This document shows, one piece after another, positions 1 to 5,674 of a stretch of 6,515 bases of DNA (position 1 is its first letter; each line of letters opens with the position of its first letter). Both the position numbers and the translations under genes were made by a program. Below the pieces are notes generated by a model, which worked only from the letters and a program-made list of their open reading frames with translations, did no database searches and was not told the DNA's origin. The DNA comes from Desulfovibrio sp. (GTDB lineage: Bacteria > Desulfobacterota > Desulfovibrionia > Desulfovibrionales > Desulfovibrionaceae): positions 1-6,515 of the forward strand of contig DQED01000007.1 of NCBI GenBank assembly GCA_003525525.1. Reading direction: 5' to 3'.

Positions 1-95
1 GGCTCGCCGGCGGGCGGCGACTCGCGATTTATCGCGAGGGCGCAACCCCGGTCGCGGCCTTACGGGCGGCCGGGTACGAGCCCTGTGCGCCGTAG
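1..95 (+). CDS. Possible C-terminal end of an unidentified protein (partial at left edge)
   Basis: Reading from base 3 on the plus strand gives 30 codons ending in TAG at 93-95. The peptide ends REGATPVAALRAAGYEPCAP, which looks like a real protein tail. Third positions are G or C in about 24 of 30 codons. Most of this stretch (1-59) lies outside the neighbouring glycosyltransferase, so it is not simply that gene's shadow, although the last 36 bases overlap its 3' end on the opposite strand. The family is not recognisable from so short a piece. The alternative is intergenic DNA that happens to be open; the other plus-strand frames are also free of stops here, which weakens the case. Confidence 0.4.
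   Translation, partial: LAGGRRLAIYREGATPVAALRAAGYEPCAP
21..38 (-). terminator. Small perfect inverted repeat just past the glycosyltransferase stop
   Basis: CTCGCGAT at 21-28 is followed after two bases by its exact complement ATCGCGAG at 31-38. As a hairpin this gives about 6 GC-rich pairs and a 6-base loop. It lies about 21 bases beyond the stop codon of the leftward glycosyltransferase, where a terminator would be expected, but no T-run follows on the minus strand. It may also fall inside the partial rightward gene, so its role is uncertain. Confidence 0.25.
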
Positions 96-989
96 GCGAT
101 CAAGCACGTCCTCGGGCGCGATGCGCGCCATGCAGGGCAGGGGTCTTTCACAGCCGGGAGCGAATTCCCCGGACGTCACCGCCGTGCAGGGCGCGCAGGG
201 CAGGCCGGCGCTTGTGATTTCCAGGCCGGCCGGCCCCCACTGGCGCGGCGACGTCGGACCGAAGAGCGCCACGCCCGGCACGCCGTGCAGGCCGGCCAAG
301 TGCATGGGTCCGCAGTCCGGCCCGATCGCGAAACGGCAGCCGCGCAGGGCCTGGGACAACGCTTCGAGATCCTCTGGTTCGAGGATTTCCCCTTCCTGCG
401 GCAGGACGCCCCGGTCCCGTTCGACCGGGCCGATGACGAAAACGGGGCGCGCGCCATATTCCCGTAACCGCCGCGCCAGATGCTGCCAGTGGGCCAGGGG
501 CCAGGCCTTGTCCGTGTGCCCGGCTCCGGGAAAAAGGAGCGCAGTGTCGTCCGTCGGCGCATGCCCTCCGAAATACCCCTGGAACGCCTCCCGGTAATCG
601 TGCGCAAAGGGGATGCCCCAGCCGTCGAGGGCTTCGCGGTACAGGGCCAGGGGCGAAACGTCGCGCCCCGGTACGACGCCGGGGACGAAGCGGAAGCCCT
701 CCCAAGGGGGAAGCGCCGGCCGGGCGGCCAACCCTGGACGGAAGACCAGCGCGCCTTCAAGTTCCTTGGGCCAGGCGTCGCTTGCAAAGCGCGCTTCCAG
801 GGCGCGGCGGAGCACCGGCGGACAGGGCGCGGCCAGGGGGGCGAGCCAGCGGCCATGGGACGGCGGCGCGGCCCGGAAGGCGGGGACTCCCGGGAAATGG
901 CGCGATAGGGAGAGGAAAAAAGGCCAAGCCAGAAGAAAATCTCCAAGGGCTCCGGCATGTTCCAAAACGATCTTGTCAGGGGGCTGCAT
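60..989 (-). CDS. Family 9 glycosyltransferase (ADP-heptose:LPS heptosyltransferase type)
   Basis: This 309-residue protein is a GT-B fold sugar transferase of glycosyltransferase family 9. The family transfers heptose from ADP-heptose to lipopolysaccharide core or related envelope glycans at the cytoplasmic face of the inner membrane. The N-terminal motif GALGDFLLAWP (13-23) contains D17, in the position of the conserved Asp of WaaC-type enzymes. FPGAGHTDKAWPLAHW (153-168) opens the donor-binding half. GPDCGPMHLAGLHGVPGVALFGPT (223-246) is the signature loop, with D225. The tail carries C265, C268, C280 and C286 in the spacing common in this family. The open frame extends to 1130, but those 47 extra residues are basic and unlike the family, and would cross the promoter region, so the ATG at 987-989 is preferred. 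No clear Shine-Dalgarno precedes it; a GTG at 1002-1004 is an alternative. The exact acceptor sugar cannot be told from sequence. Confidence 0.88.
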   Translation of the reverse strand: MQPPDKIVLEHAGALGDFLLAWPFFLSLSRHFPGVPAFRAAPPSHGRWLAPLAAPCPPVLRRALEARFASDAWPKELEGALVFRPGLAARPALPPWEGFRFVPGVVPGRDVSPLALYREALDGWGIPFAHDYREAFQGYFGGHAPTDDTALLFPGAGHTDKAWPLAHWQHLARRLREYGARPVFVIGPVERDRGVLPQEGEILEPEDLEALSQALRGCRFAIGPDCGPMHLAGLHGVPGVALFGPTSPRQWGPAGLEITSAGLPCAPCTAVTSGEFAPGCERPLPCMARIAPEDVLDRLRRTGLVPGRP

Positions 990-1116
990 TTCGCGTAGTC
1001 TCACGGATAAGAAAAGGCGTATTTTTATAAACGCTTGAGGCCTCTTTCCCTGTGCGCCCCTCCGGCGGGCCGCAAGACGGGAAGACACCTTGGGCCCGTC
1101 CGGGAGCCGACGACAC
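990..1116. promoter_or_regulatory. AT-rich divergent promoter region between the glycosyltransferase and the Nudix gene
   Basis: The 127 bases between the two divergent starts include an AT-rich patch (about 1007-1034) in otherwise GC-rich DNA. TATAAA is readable on the plus strand at 1026-1031 and on the minus strand at 1029-1024. The core is flanked by a short inverted repeat, GCGT at 1017-1020 and ACGC at 1031-1034. I found no well-spaced -35 partner for either TATAAA. A weaker plus-strand pair is TTGTCA (973-978) and TAGTCT (996-1001), with 17 bases between. The divergent layout implies that promoters lie here, but their exact positions are not resolved. Confidence 0.35.
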
Positions 1117-1575
1117 ATGGCCCTTACCAAACCCTGTCCCCATTGCGGCCAGCCCGTGGTCTACTACCGCAATCCCGTGCCCACGGTGGATGCGCTTATC
1201 CATATTCCGGGGCGCGGCGTGGTCTTCGTCAAACGCCTCAACGAACCCTTCGGCTGGGCCTTGCCCGGGGGCTTTGTCGATTACGGCGAACCCGCCGAGA
1301 AGGCCGCCATCCGGGAAGCCAAGGAGGAGACCGGGCTCACCGTGGAGCTGACCGGACTCTTGGGCGTGTATTCCGATCCCGCCCGCGACCCCCGGCAGCA
1401 TACCATGAGCGTGGTCTACATCGCCCAGGCCCTCGACCCGGACGAACTGGCCGCAGGCGACGACGCCAAGGAAATCGGCGTCTTTCCCGTGGGACAGTGG
1501 CCCAGCCCTCTCTGCTTTGATCACGAACGTATCGTCAATGATTATGCAATGTTATTAGGTAGGTACAAAACCTGA
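1117..1575 (+). CDS. Nudix hydrolase with an N-terminal CPHC motif
   Basis: This 152-residue protein belongs to the Nudix superfamily, which hydrolyses nucleoside diphosphates linked to another group X, using Mg2+ or Mn2+. The Nudix box is complete at 52-74: G52, E58, R66-E67, E70-E71, G73-L74 match GX5EX7REUXEEXGU. Before it, C7 and C10 form a CPHC motif followed by YRNPVPTVD (17-25), an arrangement seen in a group often labelled ADP-ribose pyrophosphatase. Only one Cys pair lies in the N-terminus, so a full zinc site would need other ligands. The ATG at 1117 has GGGAG at 1102-1106, a rather long 10-base spacing. A TTG at 1090 would add nine unconvincing residues. The gene lies 147 bases upstream of glgA on the same strand. 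Substrate is unknown; ADP-ribose, ADP-glucose or another nucleotide sugar are all possible. Confidence 0.9.
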   Translation: MALTKPCPHCGQPVVYYRNPVPTVDALIHIPGRGVVFVKRLNEPFGWALPGGFVDYGEPAEKAAIREAKEETGLTVELTGLLGVYSDPARDPRQHTMSVVYIAQALDPDELAAGDDAKEIGVFPVGQWPSPLCFDHERIVNDYAMLLGRYKT

Positions 1576-1722
1576 TCCGTTCGCCGTTATGGCTTGCTTA
1601 ATGTTTCGGGCAGCGGAGGGCAAGCGGCGCATTGTCCGTGCATGCGCGGCAACACCGCGCGCCGTCACGGGAAACGGGCGGCTTCGGGCCCGCGAACGCA
1701 ACCGGCCAGGCCGAGGAGCGCG
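1576..1722 (+). other. Nudix-glgA intergenic region
   Basis: The frame of glgA is open through most of this stretch from an ATG at 1594, but the 43 residues it would add are basic, low in hydrophobic residues and absent from the family. A weak hairpin is possible (CGGGC at 1675-1679 with GCCCG at 1688-1692). The nearest AT-rich DNA is the end of the Nudix gene, where TTGATC (1517-1522) and GATTAT (1540-1545) are 17 bases apart and could be a weak promoter for glgA. No clear terminator separates the two genes, so cotranscription is plausible. Confidence 0.4.
1713..1718 (+). promoter_or_regulatory. Ribosome binding site deciding the glgA start
   Basis: GAGGAG ends four bases before the ATG at 1723. 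It supports this start over the in-frame ATG at 1594, which has no comparable site. Confidence 0.7.
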
Positions 1723-3180
1723 ATGAAGTTCCATCACAAGGTCCTCTTTGTCGCTTCGGAAATGTATCCTTTTTCCAAGACCGGCGGTCTTGGCGACGTC
1801 ATGGGCGCACTGCCCAAGGAACTCAAACGCCAGGGCGTCAACGTCGCCCTGATCGCGCCCTACTACGGCCGGCTCAACACCGGCGACCACCAGCTGCGGC
1901 TGATCTACTCCAAATGCCGTGTCGGCTATCCCTGGGCTCCCATCACGGCGGACATCTACACCGCCACCTGCGACGACGTGCCGGTGTATTTCGTGCAGCG
2001 CGGCGAATACTTCGACCGCCGCTTCTATTACAATACCCACGACGGCGATTATTTCGACAACTGCGAGCGCTTCATCTTCTTCTGCCGGGCGACCATGGCC
2101 TGGGCCAGCCGCCTGGACGGCGCGCCGGCCATCGTCCACGCCCATGACTGGCAGGCGGCGCTGGTGCCGGCCTATCTGCGCTTTCTGCGCCCGGAAGCGC
2201 CGTTTTGGCGCAACACCAAGACCGTCATGACCATCCACAACCTGGCCTTCCAGGGCCGGTTCGCCTCGCGGCTGTTCTGGGATTCCGGCCTGCCGCGCGA
2301 GGCCTGGAACATGGACGGGGCCGAGTTCTGGGGCGACTTCAACCTGCTCAAGGCCGGCATCGCCTATTCCGACATCGTCACCACGGTCAGCCCCACCTAC
2401 GCCCTGGAGATCCTCTATTCCCAGTTCGGCTGCGGCCTGGAAGGCATCCTGTCCAAGCGCTCGGCGCAGCTGCGCGGAATATTAAACGGCGCGGACTACA
2501 CCGTCTGGGACCCCATCAACGACCGCTACCTGCCGAGCGCCTACAGCGCCGACGACCTGTCCGGCAAGGACCTCTGCCGGCGCAACCTCGTGGCCGAGCT
2601 CGGCCTCGACCGCCGCTTCTTCAAACGGCCCATCCTCGGCTTCATCGGCCGCATCCGCGACCAGAAGGGCGTCGATCTGCTCATCGACATCATGCCGAGG
2701 CTCATGGAACAGGACGTGGCCGTCGTCGTGCTCGGCGAAGGCAGCCTGGACTACGAGGCCGTGCTCCTCGACATGATGGAGAATTACCCGGGCCGCCTCG
2801 TGGTGCGCATCGGCTACACCGAGGATCTCGCCCATCGCATTCAGGCCGGTTCGGACATCTTCCTCATGCCCTCGCGCTACGAGCCCTGCGGGCTCACGCA
2901 GATGTACGCCCTGCGTTTCGGCACACCGCCTGTGGCCACGGCCGTGGGCGGGCTGCGCGACACCATCGTGTCCTGGCCCGACCCCGAGGCCACGGGATTC
3001 ACCTTCCGCGAGCCAGATCCCGAGCTGTTCTTCCGGGCCATCCTCGACGCCCTGGAGATGTGGCAACAGCCGGAAGCCTGGCGCGGCATGGTCCGGCGCG
3101 CCATGCGCGCGGATTATTCCTGGGAAAAGGCGGCCAAGAACTACATCAGCCTCTACAGGGAGCTTGGCGCGGACATCTAG
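1723..3180 (+). CDS. glgA: Glycogen synthase (ADP-glucose type, family GT5)
   Basis: GlgA adds glucose from a nucleotide donor, usually ADP-glucose in bacteria, to the non-reducing end of an alpha-1,4-glucan in the cytoplasm. The protein has 485 residues, normal for the family. The N-terminal half (about 1-245) begins with [15 protein letters not shown] (12-26), carrying the K-x-G-G donor-binding motif (K19, G21, G22). VHAHDWQ (138-144) and TIHNLAFQG (170-178, H172 matching E. coli H161) follow. The C-terminal half contains GRIRDQKG (309-316), where R310 and K315 match the E. coli pair R300/K305. [11 protein letters not shown] (383-393) supplies E387 and C389, equivalent to the catalytic E377 and C379. 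TAVGGLRDT (406-414) completes the nucleotide-binding region. No key residue is missing. The start is set by the family N-terminus and the GAGGAG site. glgB follows 143 bases downstream. ADP-glucose versus UDP-glucose preference cannot be settled here. Confidence 0.96.
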   Translation: MKFHHKVLFVASEMYPFSKTGGLGDVMGALPKELKRQGVNVALIAPYYGRLNTGDHQLRLIYSKCRVGYPWAPITADIYTATCDDVPVYFVQRGEYFDRRFYYNTHDGDYFDNCERFIFFCRATMAWASRLDGAPAIVHAHDWQAALVPAYLRFLRPEAPFWRNTKTVMTIHNLAFQGRFASRLFWDSGLPREAWNMDGAEFWGDFNLLKAGIAYSDIVTTVSPTYALEILYSQFGCGLEGILSKRSAQLRGILNGADYTVWDPINDRYLPSAYSADDLSGKDLCRRNLVAELGLDRRFFKRPILGFIGRIRDQKGVDLLIDIMPRLMEQDVAVVVLGEGSLDYEAVLLDMMENYPGRLVVRIGYTEDLAHRIQAGSDIFLMPSRYEPCGLTQMYALRFGTPPVATAVGGLRDTIVSWPDPEATGFTFREPDPELFFRAILDALEMWQQPEAWRGMVRRAMRADYSWEKAAKNYISLYRELGADI

Positions 3181-3323
3181 GCTCCCGGTCCGCCGCGCGC
3201 CGACCCGCATGGCCCGTGTTGGCGACTTGCGGCAGCTTGCGGCGTTCTTGTCGCACAACCGGCCCGGAATCGTCGCCGCCTTGCCCTACGGCAGTGGTCG
3301 AGGCGACCGCAAAGGAGTCCGTC
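3181..3323 (+). other. glgA-glgB intergenic region with a nested inverted repeat
   Basis: The frame of glgB is open far upstream, back through glgA, but nothing before 3324 resembles a branching enzyme. GTCGCC at 3272-3277 pairs with GGCGAC at 3302-3307, enclosing an inner TGCC/GGCA stem (3282-3285 and 3290-3293) with a four-base loop. This ends four bases before the glgB ribosome binding site. An 8-base direct repeat CTTGCGGC occurs at 3226-3233 and 3236-3243. No T-run suggests a terminator and no promoter is evident. Confidence 0.35.
3311..3317 (+). promoter_or_regulatory. Ribosome binding site deciding the glgB start
   Basis: AAAGGAG lies six bases before the ATG at 3324, an ideal spacing. 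It fixes the start within an open frame that runs uninterrupted from 2205. Confidence 0.8.
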
Positions 3324-5255
3324 ATGCCAGCGACCACCCCTCCCAAGCCCCATACGTCGTGCCTGCCCGTGGACATCGGCGAACTCGACATCTACCTCTT
3401 CGGCCAGGGCCAGCACTGGGACCTCTACCGCGTGCTCGGCGCGCATCCCCACGACGGCCCCGAAGGCCCTGGCTACCGCTTCGCGGTCTGGGCCCCCAAC
3501 GCCAAGGGCGTTTCCGTGGTCGGCGACTTCAACGACTGGACGCCGGGGCTGCACAAGCTCTATCCCGTGGCCGCCTCGGGCATTTGGGCCGGATACGTTC
3601 CGGGCTTCGTCCATGGCGCGCTCTACAAGTTCTCCGTGGTGCAAAAAGGCGGCAACACGGTGGAAAAAACCGATCCGTTCGCCTTTTTCGCCGAAATGCG
3701 GCCGGGCGTGGCCGCCCGTGCCTGGAGCCTCGACGCCTACGCCTGGAACGACGCCGCCTGGATGGACGCGCGCCGGACGCACGGCCTGCCGCTCGATGAC
3801 GCCGTTTCCGTCTACGAGGTCCATGCCGGCTCCTGGCGCTGGCAAACCAAGGACTACGGCTCGTTTTATTCCTACCGCGACATGGCCGAGCAACTCGTGC
3901 CCTACGTCAGTGACCTGGGTTTCACGCACATCGAATTCATGCCCCTGGCCGAGCATCCCCTGGACGAGTCCTGGGGTTACCAGACCGGGCACTATTTCGC
4001 CCCGACCTCGCGCTTCGGCACGCCCGAGGACCTGCGCTTCCTGATCGACGCCTGCCATCAGGCCGGCATCGGCGTCATCCTCGACTGGGTGCCCGGCCAT
4101 TTCCCCAAGGACTCCTGGTGTCTGGGCCGTTTCGACGGCACCGGGCTCTTCGAGCACGAGGACCCGCGCCAGGGCGAACACCCCGACTGGGGCACCTACG
4201 TCTTCAACTACGGCCGCCACGAGGTGCGCAACTTTCTCCTCGCCAACGCCCTCTACTGGTTCAAGGAATTTCACATCGACGGCATCCGCATCGACGCCGT
4301 GGCCAGCATGCTCTACCTCGATTACTCGCGCGACGAAGGGGAGTGGATTCCCAACAAATACGGCGGGAAGGAGAACATCGACGCCATCGATTTCCTGCGC
4401 GACCTCAACGTCGTGGTGCACGAGCATTTCCCCGGCGCGGCCATGATCGCCGAGGAATCCACCTCCTGGGCCGGCGTCTCCCGCCCGGTCTACACCGGGG
4501 GCCTCGGGTTCACCTTCAAATGGAACATGGGCTGGATGAACGACACCCTGGACTACTTCGCCAAGGATCCGGTGTTCCGTTCCTACCACCAGAACCAGCT
4601 CACCTTTTCCATGCTCTATGCCTTCCACGAGAATTTCATCCTGCCGCTGTCACACGACGAGGTCACCCACGGCAAGGGCGCGCTCATTTCCAAGATGCCG
4701 GGCGACCAGTGGCAGCAGATGGCCAACCTGCGCCTTTTCCTCTCCTACATGTGGGCGCACCCCGGCAAAAAACTCGTCTTCATGGGCTGCGAGTTCGGCC
4801 AATGGAAGGAGTGGAACTCCCATGAACCCCTCGACTGGGTGCTGACGGAATTCCCGCCCCACCAGGGCGCCATGTCCCTCGTGCGCTCGCTCAATGCCCT
4901 GCACAAGGCCTACCCGGCCATGCACGTCCGCGACAACGACTGGACCGGCTTCGAGTGGGTCGATCTCTCCGATTACGCCTCCTCCGTCATCACCTTCCTG
5001 CGCAAGGCCCCGGATGGGTCGCAGATCCTCTGGGCCTTCAACTTCACGCCCATCATCCGCGAAGACTATACCGTAGGCTGCCGCGTCCCCGGATTCTGGA
5101 AGGAAATCTTCAATTCCGATTCGACGTTCTTCGGCGGCACGGACAGCGGCAACGGCGGCGGCGTCATGGCCAAACCCGCCACTGTCGGCGGCTGGCCCCA
5201 TTATCTGTCCCTGACCCTGCCCCCGCTCGCCGCCGTCGCGTTTACGCCGGAATAG
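3324..5255 (+). CDS. glgB: 1,4-alpha-glucan (glycogen) branching enzyme, GH13 with CBM48
   Basis: GlgB cuts an alpha-1,4-glucan chain and rejoins the piece through an alpha-1,6 bond, making glycogen branches in the cytoplasm. The protein has 643 residues. YRVLGAHP (35-42) opens the carbohydrate-binding CBM48 domain (to about 128), with FAVWAPNAKGVSVVGDFNDW at 53-72. The catalytic barrel starts near VSVYEVHAGSWRW (161-173). GH13 motifs are intact: ILDWVPGHFP (252-261), IRIDAVASMLY (321-331) with nucleophile D324, MIAEEST (374-380) with acid/base E377, and LPLSHDEVTHGKG (440-452) with H444 and D445. The C-terminal beta domain (about 535-643) includes FNFTP (572-576) and EIFNSDSTFFGG (594-605). 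It is shorter than the 728-residue E. coli enzyme because the extra N-terminal N1 module is absent, as in Bacillus-type GlgB. It likely shares an operon with glgA. Confidence 0.97.
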   Translation: MPATTPPKPHTSCLPVDIGELDIYLFGQGQHWDLYRVLGAHPHDGPEGPGYRFAVWAPNAKGVSVVGDFNDWTPGLHKLYPVAASGIWAGYVPGFVHGALYKFSVVQKGGNTVEKTDPFAFFAEMRPGVAARAWSLDAYAWNDAAWMDARRTHGLPLDDAVSVYEVHAGSWRWQTKDYGSFYSYRDMAEQLVPYVSDLGFTHIEFMPLAEHPLDESWGYQTGHYFAPTSRFGTPEDLRFLIDACHQAGIGVILDWVPGHFPKDSWCLGRFDGTGLFEHEDPRQGEHPDWGTYVFNYGRHEVRNFLLANALYWFKEFHIDGIRIDAVASMLYLDYSRDEGEWIPNKYGGKENIDAIDFLRDLNVVVHEHFPGAAMIAEESTSWAGVSRPVYTGGLGFTFKWNMGWMNDTLDYFAKDPVFRSYHQNQLTFSMLYAFHENFILPLSHDEVTHGKGALISKMPGDQWQQMANLRLFLSYMWAHPGKKLVFMGCEFGQWKEWNSHEPLDWVLTEFPPHQGAMSLVRSLNALHKAYPAMHVRDNDWTGFEWVDLSDYASSVITFLRKAPDGSQILWAFNFTPIIREDYTVGCRVPGFWKEIFNSDSTFFGGTDSGNGGGVMAKPATVGGWPHYLSLTLPPLAAVAFTPE

Positions 5256-5264
5256 GAAAGAGCC

Positions 5265-5287
5265 GGGAGGAGGCGTTGCCTCCTCCC
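5265..5287 (+). terminator. Perfect 10-bp GC-rich hairpin after glgB, probable terminator
   Basis: GGGAGGAGGC (5265-5274) and GCCTCCTCCC (5278-5287) are exact complements around the loop GTT. The hairpin starts nine bases after the glgB stop, the expected place for termination. No T-run follows; AGACCCTCCTCC comes next, so it is not a classical intrinsic terminator. It could equally be a dispersed palindromic repeat or an mRNA-stabilising structure. Confidence 0.5.
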
Positions 5288-5300
5288 AGACCCTCCTCCA

Positions 5301-5322
5301 CTGGGGGGGGCACTCCCCCCAG
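5301..5322. repeat. Second hairpin with an 8-G tract
   Basis: CTGGGGGG (5301-5308) pairs with CCCCCCAG (5315-5322) over eight bases, with a loop of six. The left arm is part of a run of eight Gs (5303-5310). Thirteen bases separate it from the preceding hairpin. The two together resemble a compound repeat unit or a two-stem terminator. Long G-runs such as this are prone to slippage and to sequencing error. Confidence 0.45.
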
Positions 5323-5406
5323 GCCCCCGATCGGCGTGGTTTGGCGGGAAGGGCTGCGGTCATCGCTGGCGTGGGCGTTGGCGCTGCGAAGATTTTTTGC
5401 TTTTTG

Positions 5407-5474
5407 AAGCCTCCTCAAAACAGGGCAATCCCGTATCCAACATTAATTGTATCTTTATGTTTTTATGGAGGCTT
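5407..5474. repeat. Interrupted inverted repeat flanking an AT-rich core
   Basis: AAGCCTCC (5407-5414) is the exact complement of GGAGGCTT (5467-5474). Inside it, AAAACA (5417-5422) matches TGTTTT (5458-5463), offset by one base. The core between them (about 5423-5457) is AT-rich toward its right end and includes ATTAATTGTATC (5442-5453). A local hairpin TTTTGA/TCAAAA (5402-5407 and 5415-5420) competes with the left arm. It may frame a promoter or operator, or be the ends of a small decayed repeat. Confidence 0.3.
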
Positions 5475-5518
5475 TCGGCTTGCCGGGCTTCCTTGCTTTC
5501 CTTACGTATGGGGGAAGC

Positions 5519-5674
5519 ATGTCTTTGAGGAAATGGACGAGGATGAACCTTTTTCACTGGGCCTGGGCGGGCTTTGGGCGCGGCGGGCGGCGTATTCTTC
5601 AAATATGCGCCTCCCGCCGCGCCCAAAGTCCGCCCAGGCCGACCAACCTGTTCCTAAAAAGCAGTATCCTATGA
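5519..5674 (+). CDS. Questionable 51-residue open frame overlapping the pdxA start
   Basis: An ATG at 5519 is preceded by GGGGGAA (about 5510-5516), a good ribosome binding site. The frame runs 51 codons to TGA at 5672-5674, which overlaps the ATG of pdxA (5671-5673) as ATGA, a classic coupling arrangement. pdxA itself has no clear ribosome binding site. Against it, the peptide is basic with repeated RR and PP, matches no family I know, and about half of it is encoded by the large palindrome. A translated leader is possible; chance is at least as likely. Confidence 0.2.
   Translation: MSLRKWTRMNLFHWAWAGFGRGGRRILQICASRRAQSPPRPTNLFLKSSIL
5560..5640. repeat. Large palindrome with 36-base arms upstream of pdxA
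   Basis: Bases 5560-5595 pair with 5605-5640 around a nine-base loop, TCTTCAAAT. Of 36 positions, 33 are Watson-Crick pairs, two are G-U wobbles in RNA (5571 with 5629, 5593 with 5607), and one is a mismatch (5588 with 5612). The stem is very GC-rich, so the RNA hairpin would be extremely stable. It ends 30 bases before the pdxA ATG at 5671. There is no T-run after it on the plus strand. It may be a dispersed palindromic element, a terminator-like barrier or a post-transcriptional control structure. Confidence 0.85.

Larger units (their letters stand above)
5256..5670. other. 415-bp glgB-pdxA intergenic region rich in inverted repeats
   Basis: No convincing gene lies here. It holds, in order: two adjacent GC-rich hairpins (5265-5287 and 5301-5322), an AT-rich section with interrupted inverted repeats (about 5392-5475), a small open frame with a plausible ribosome binding site (5519-5674), and a large palindrome (5560-5640). 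Base composition changes sharply between these pieces, from nearly pure G/C at 5262-5345 to AT-rich at 5417-5466, suggesting a mosaic of repeat-like elements. I could not place a confident promoter for pdxA, though the AT-rich section is the likeliest place. Confidence 0.6.

Noticed and set aside
990..1130. N-terminal extension of 47 residues on the glycosyltransferase.
   Set aside because: It would overlap the start of the Nudix gene and the AT-rich divergent region; family 9 proteins begin close to the G-x-L-G-D motif.
1594..1722. N-terminal extension of 43 residues on GlgA.
   Set aside because: It does not resemble the family, while the downstream ATG has a good ribosome binding site and the standard GlgA N-terminus.
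2205..3323. The glgB reading frame is open back to an ATG at 2205, suggesting a 1016-residue protein.
   Set aside because: The upstream part is an arginine- and proline-rich out-of-frame reading of glgA. The branching enzyme begins at 3324 with a strong ribosome binding site.
3177..4628. Long minus-strand open frame of 483 codons opposite glgB.
   Set aside because: It is a GC-rich shadow of glgB, rich in Gly, Val and His with no domain. The plus strand encodes an intact enzyme with all catalytic motifs.
5360..5626. Minus-strand open frame of 88 codons in the glgB-pdxA gap.
   Set aside because: It is low-complexity and basic, starts within the palindrome, and has no recognisable domain; treated as non-coding.
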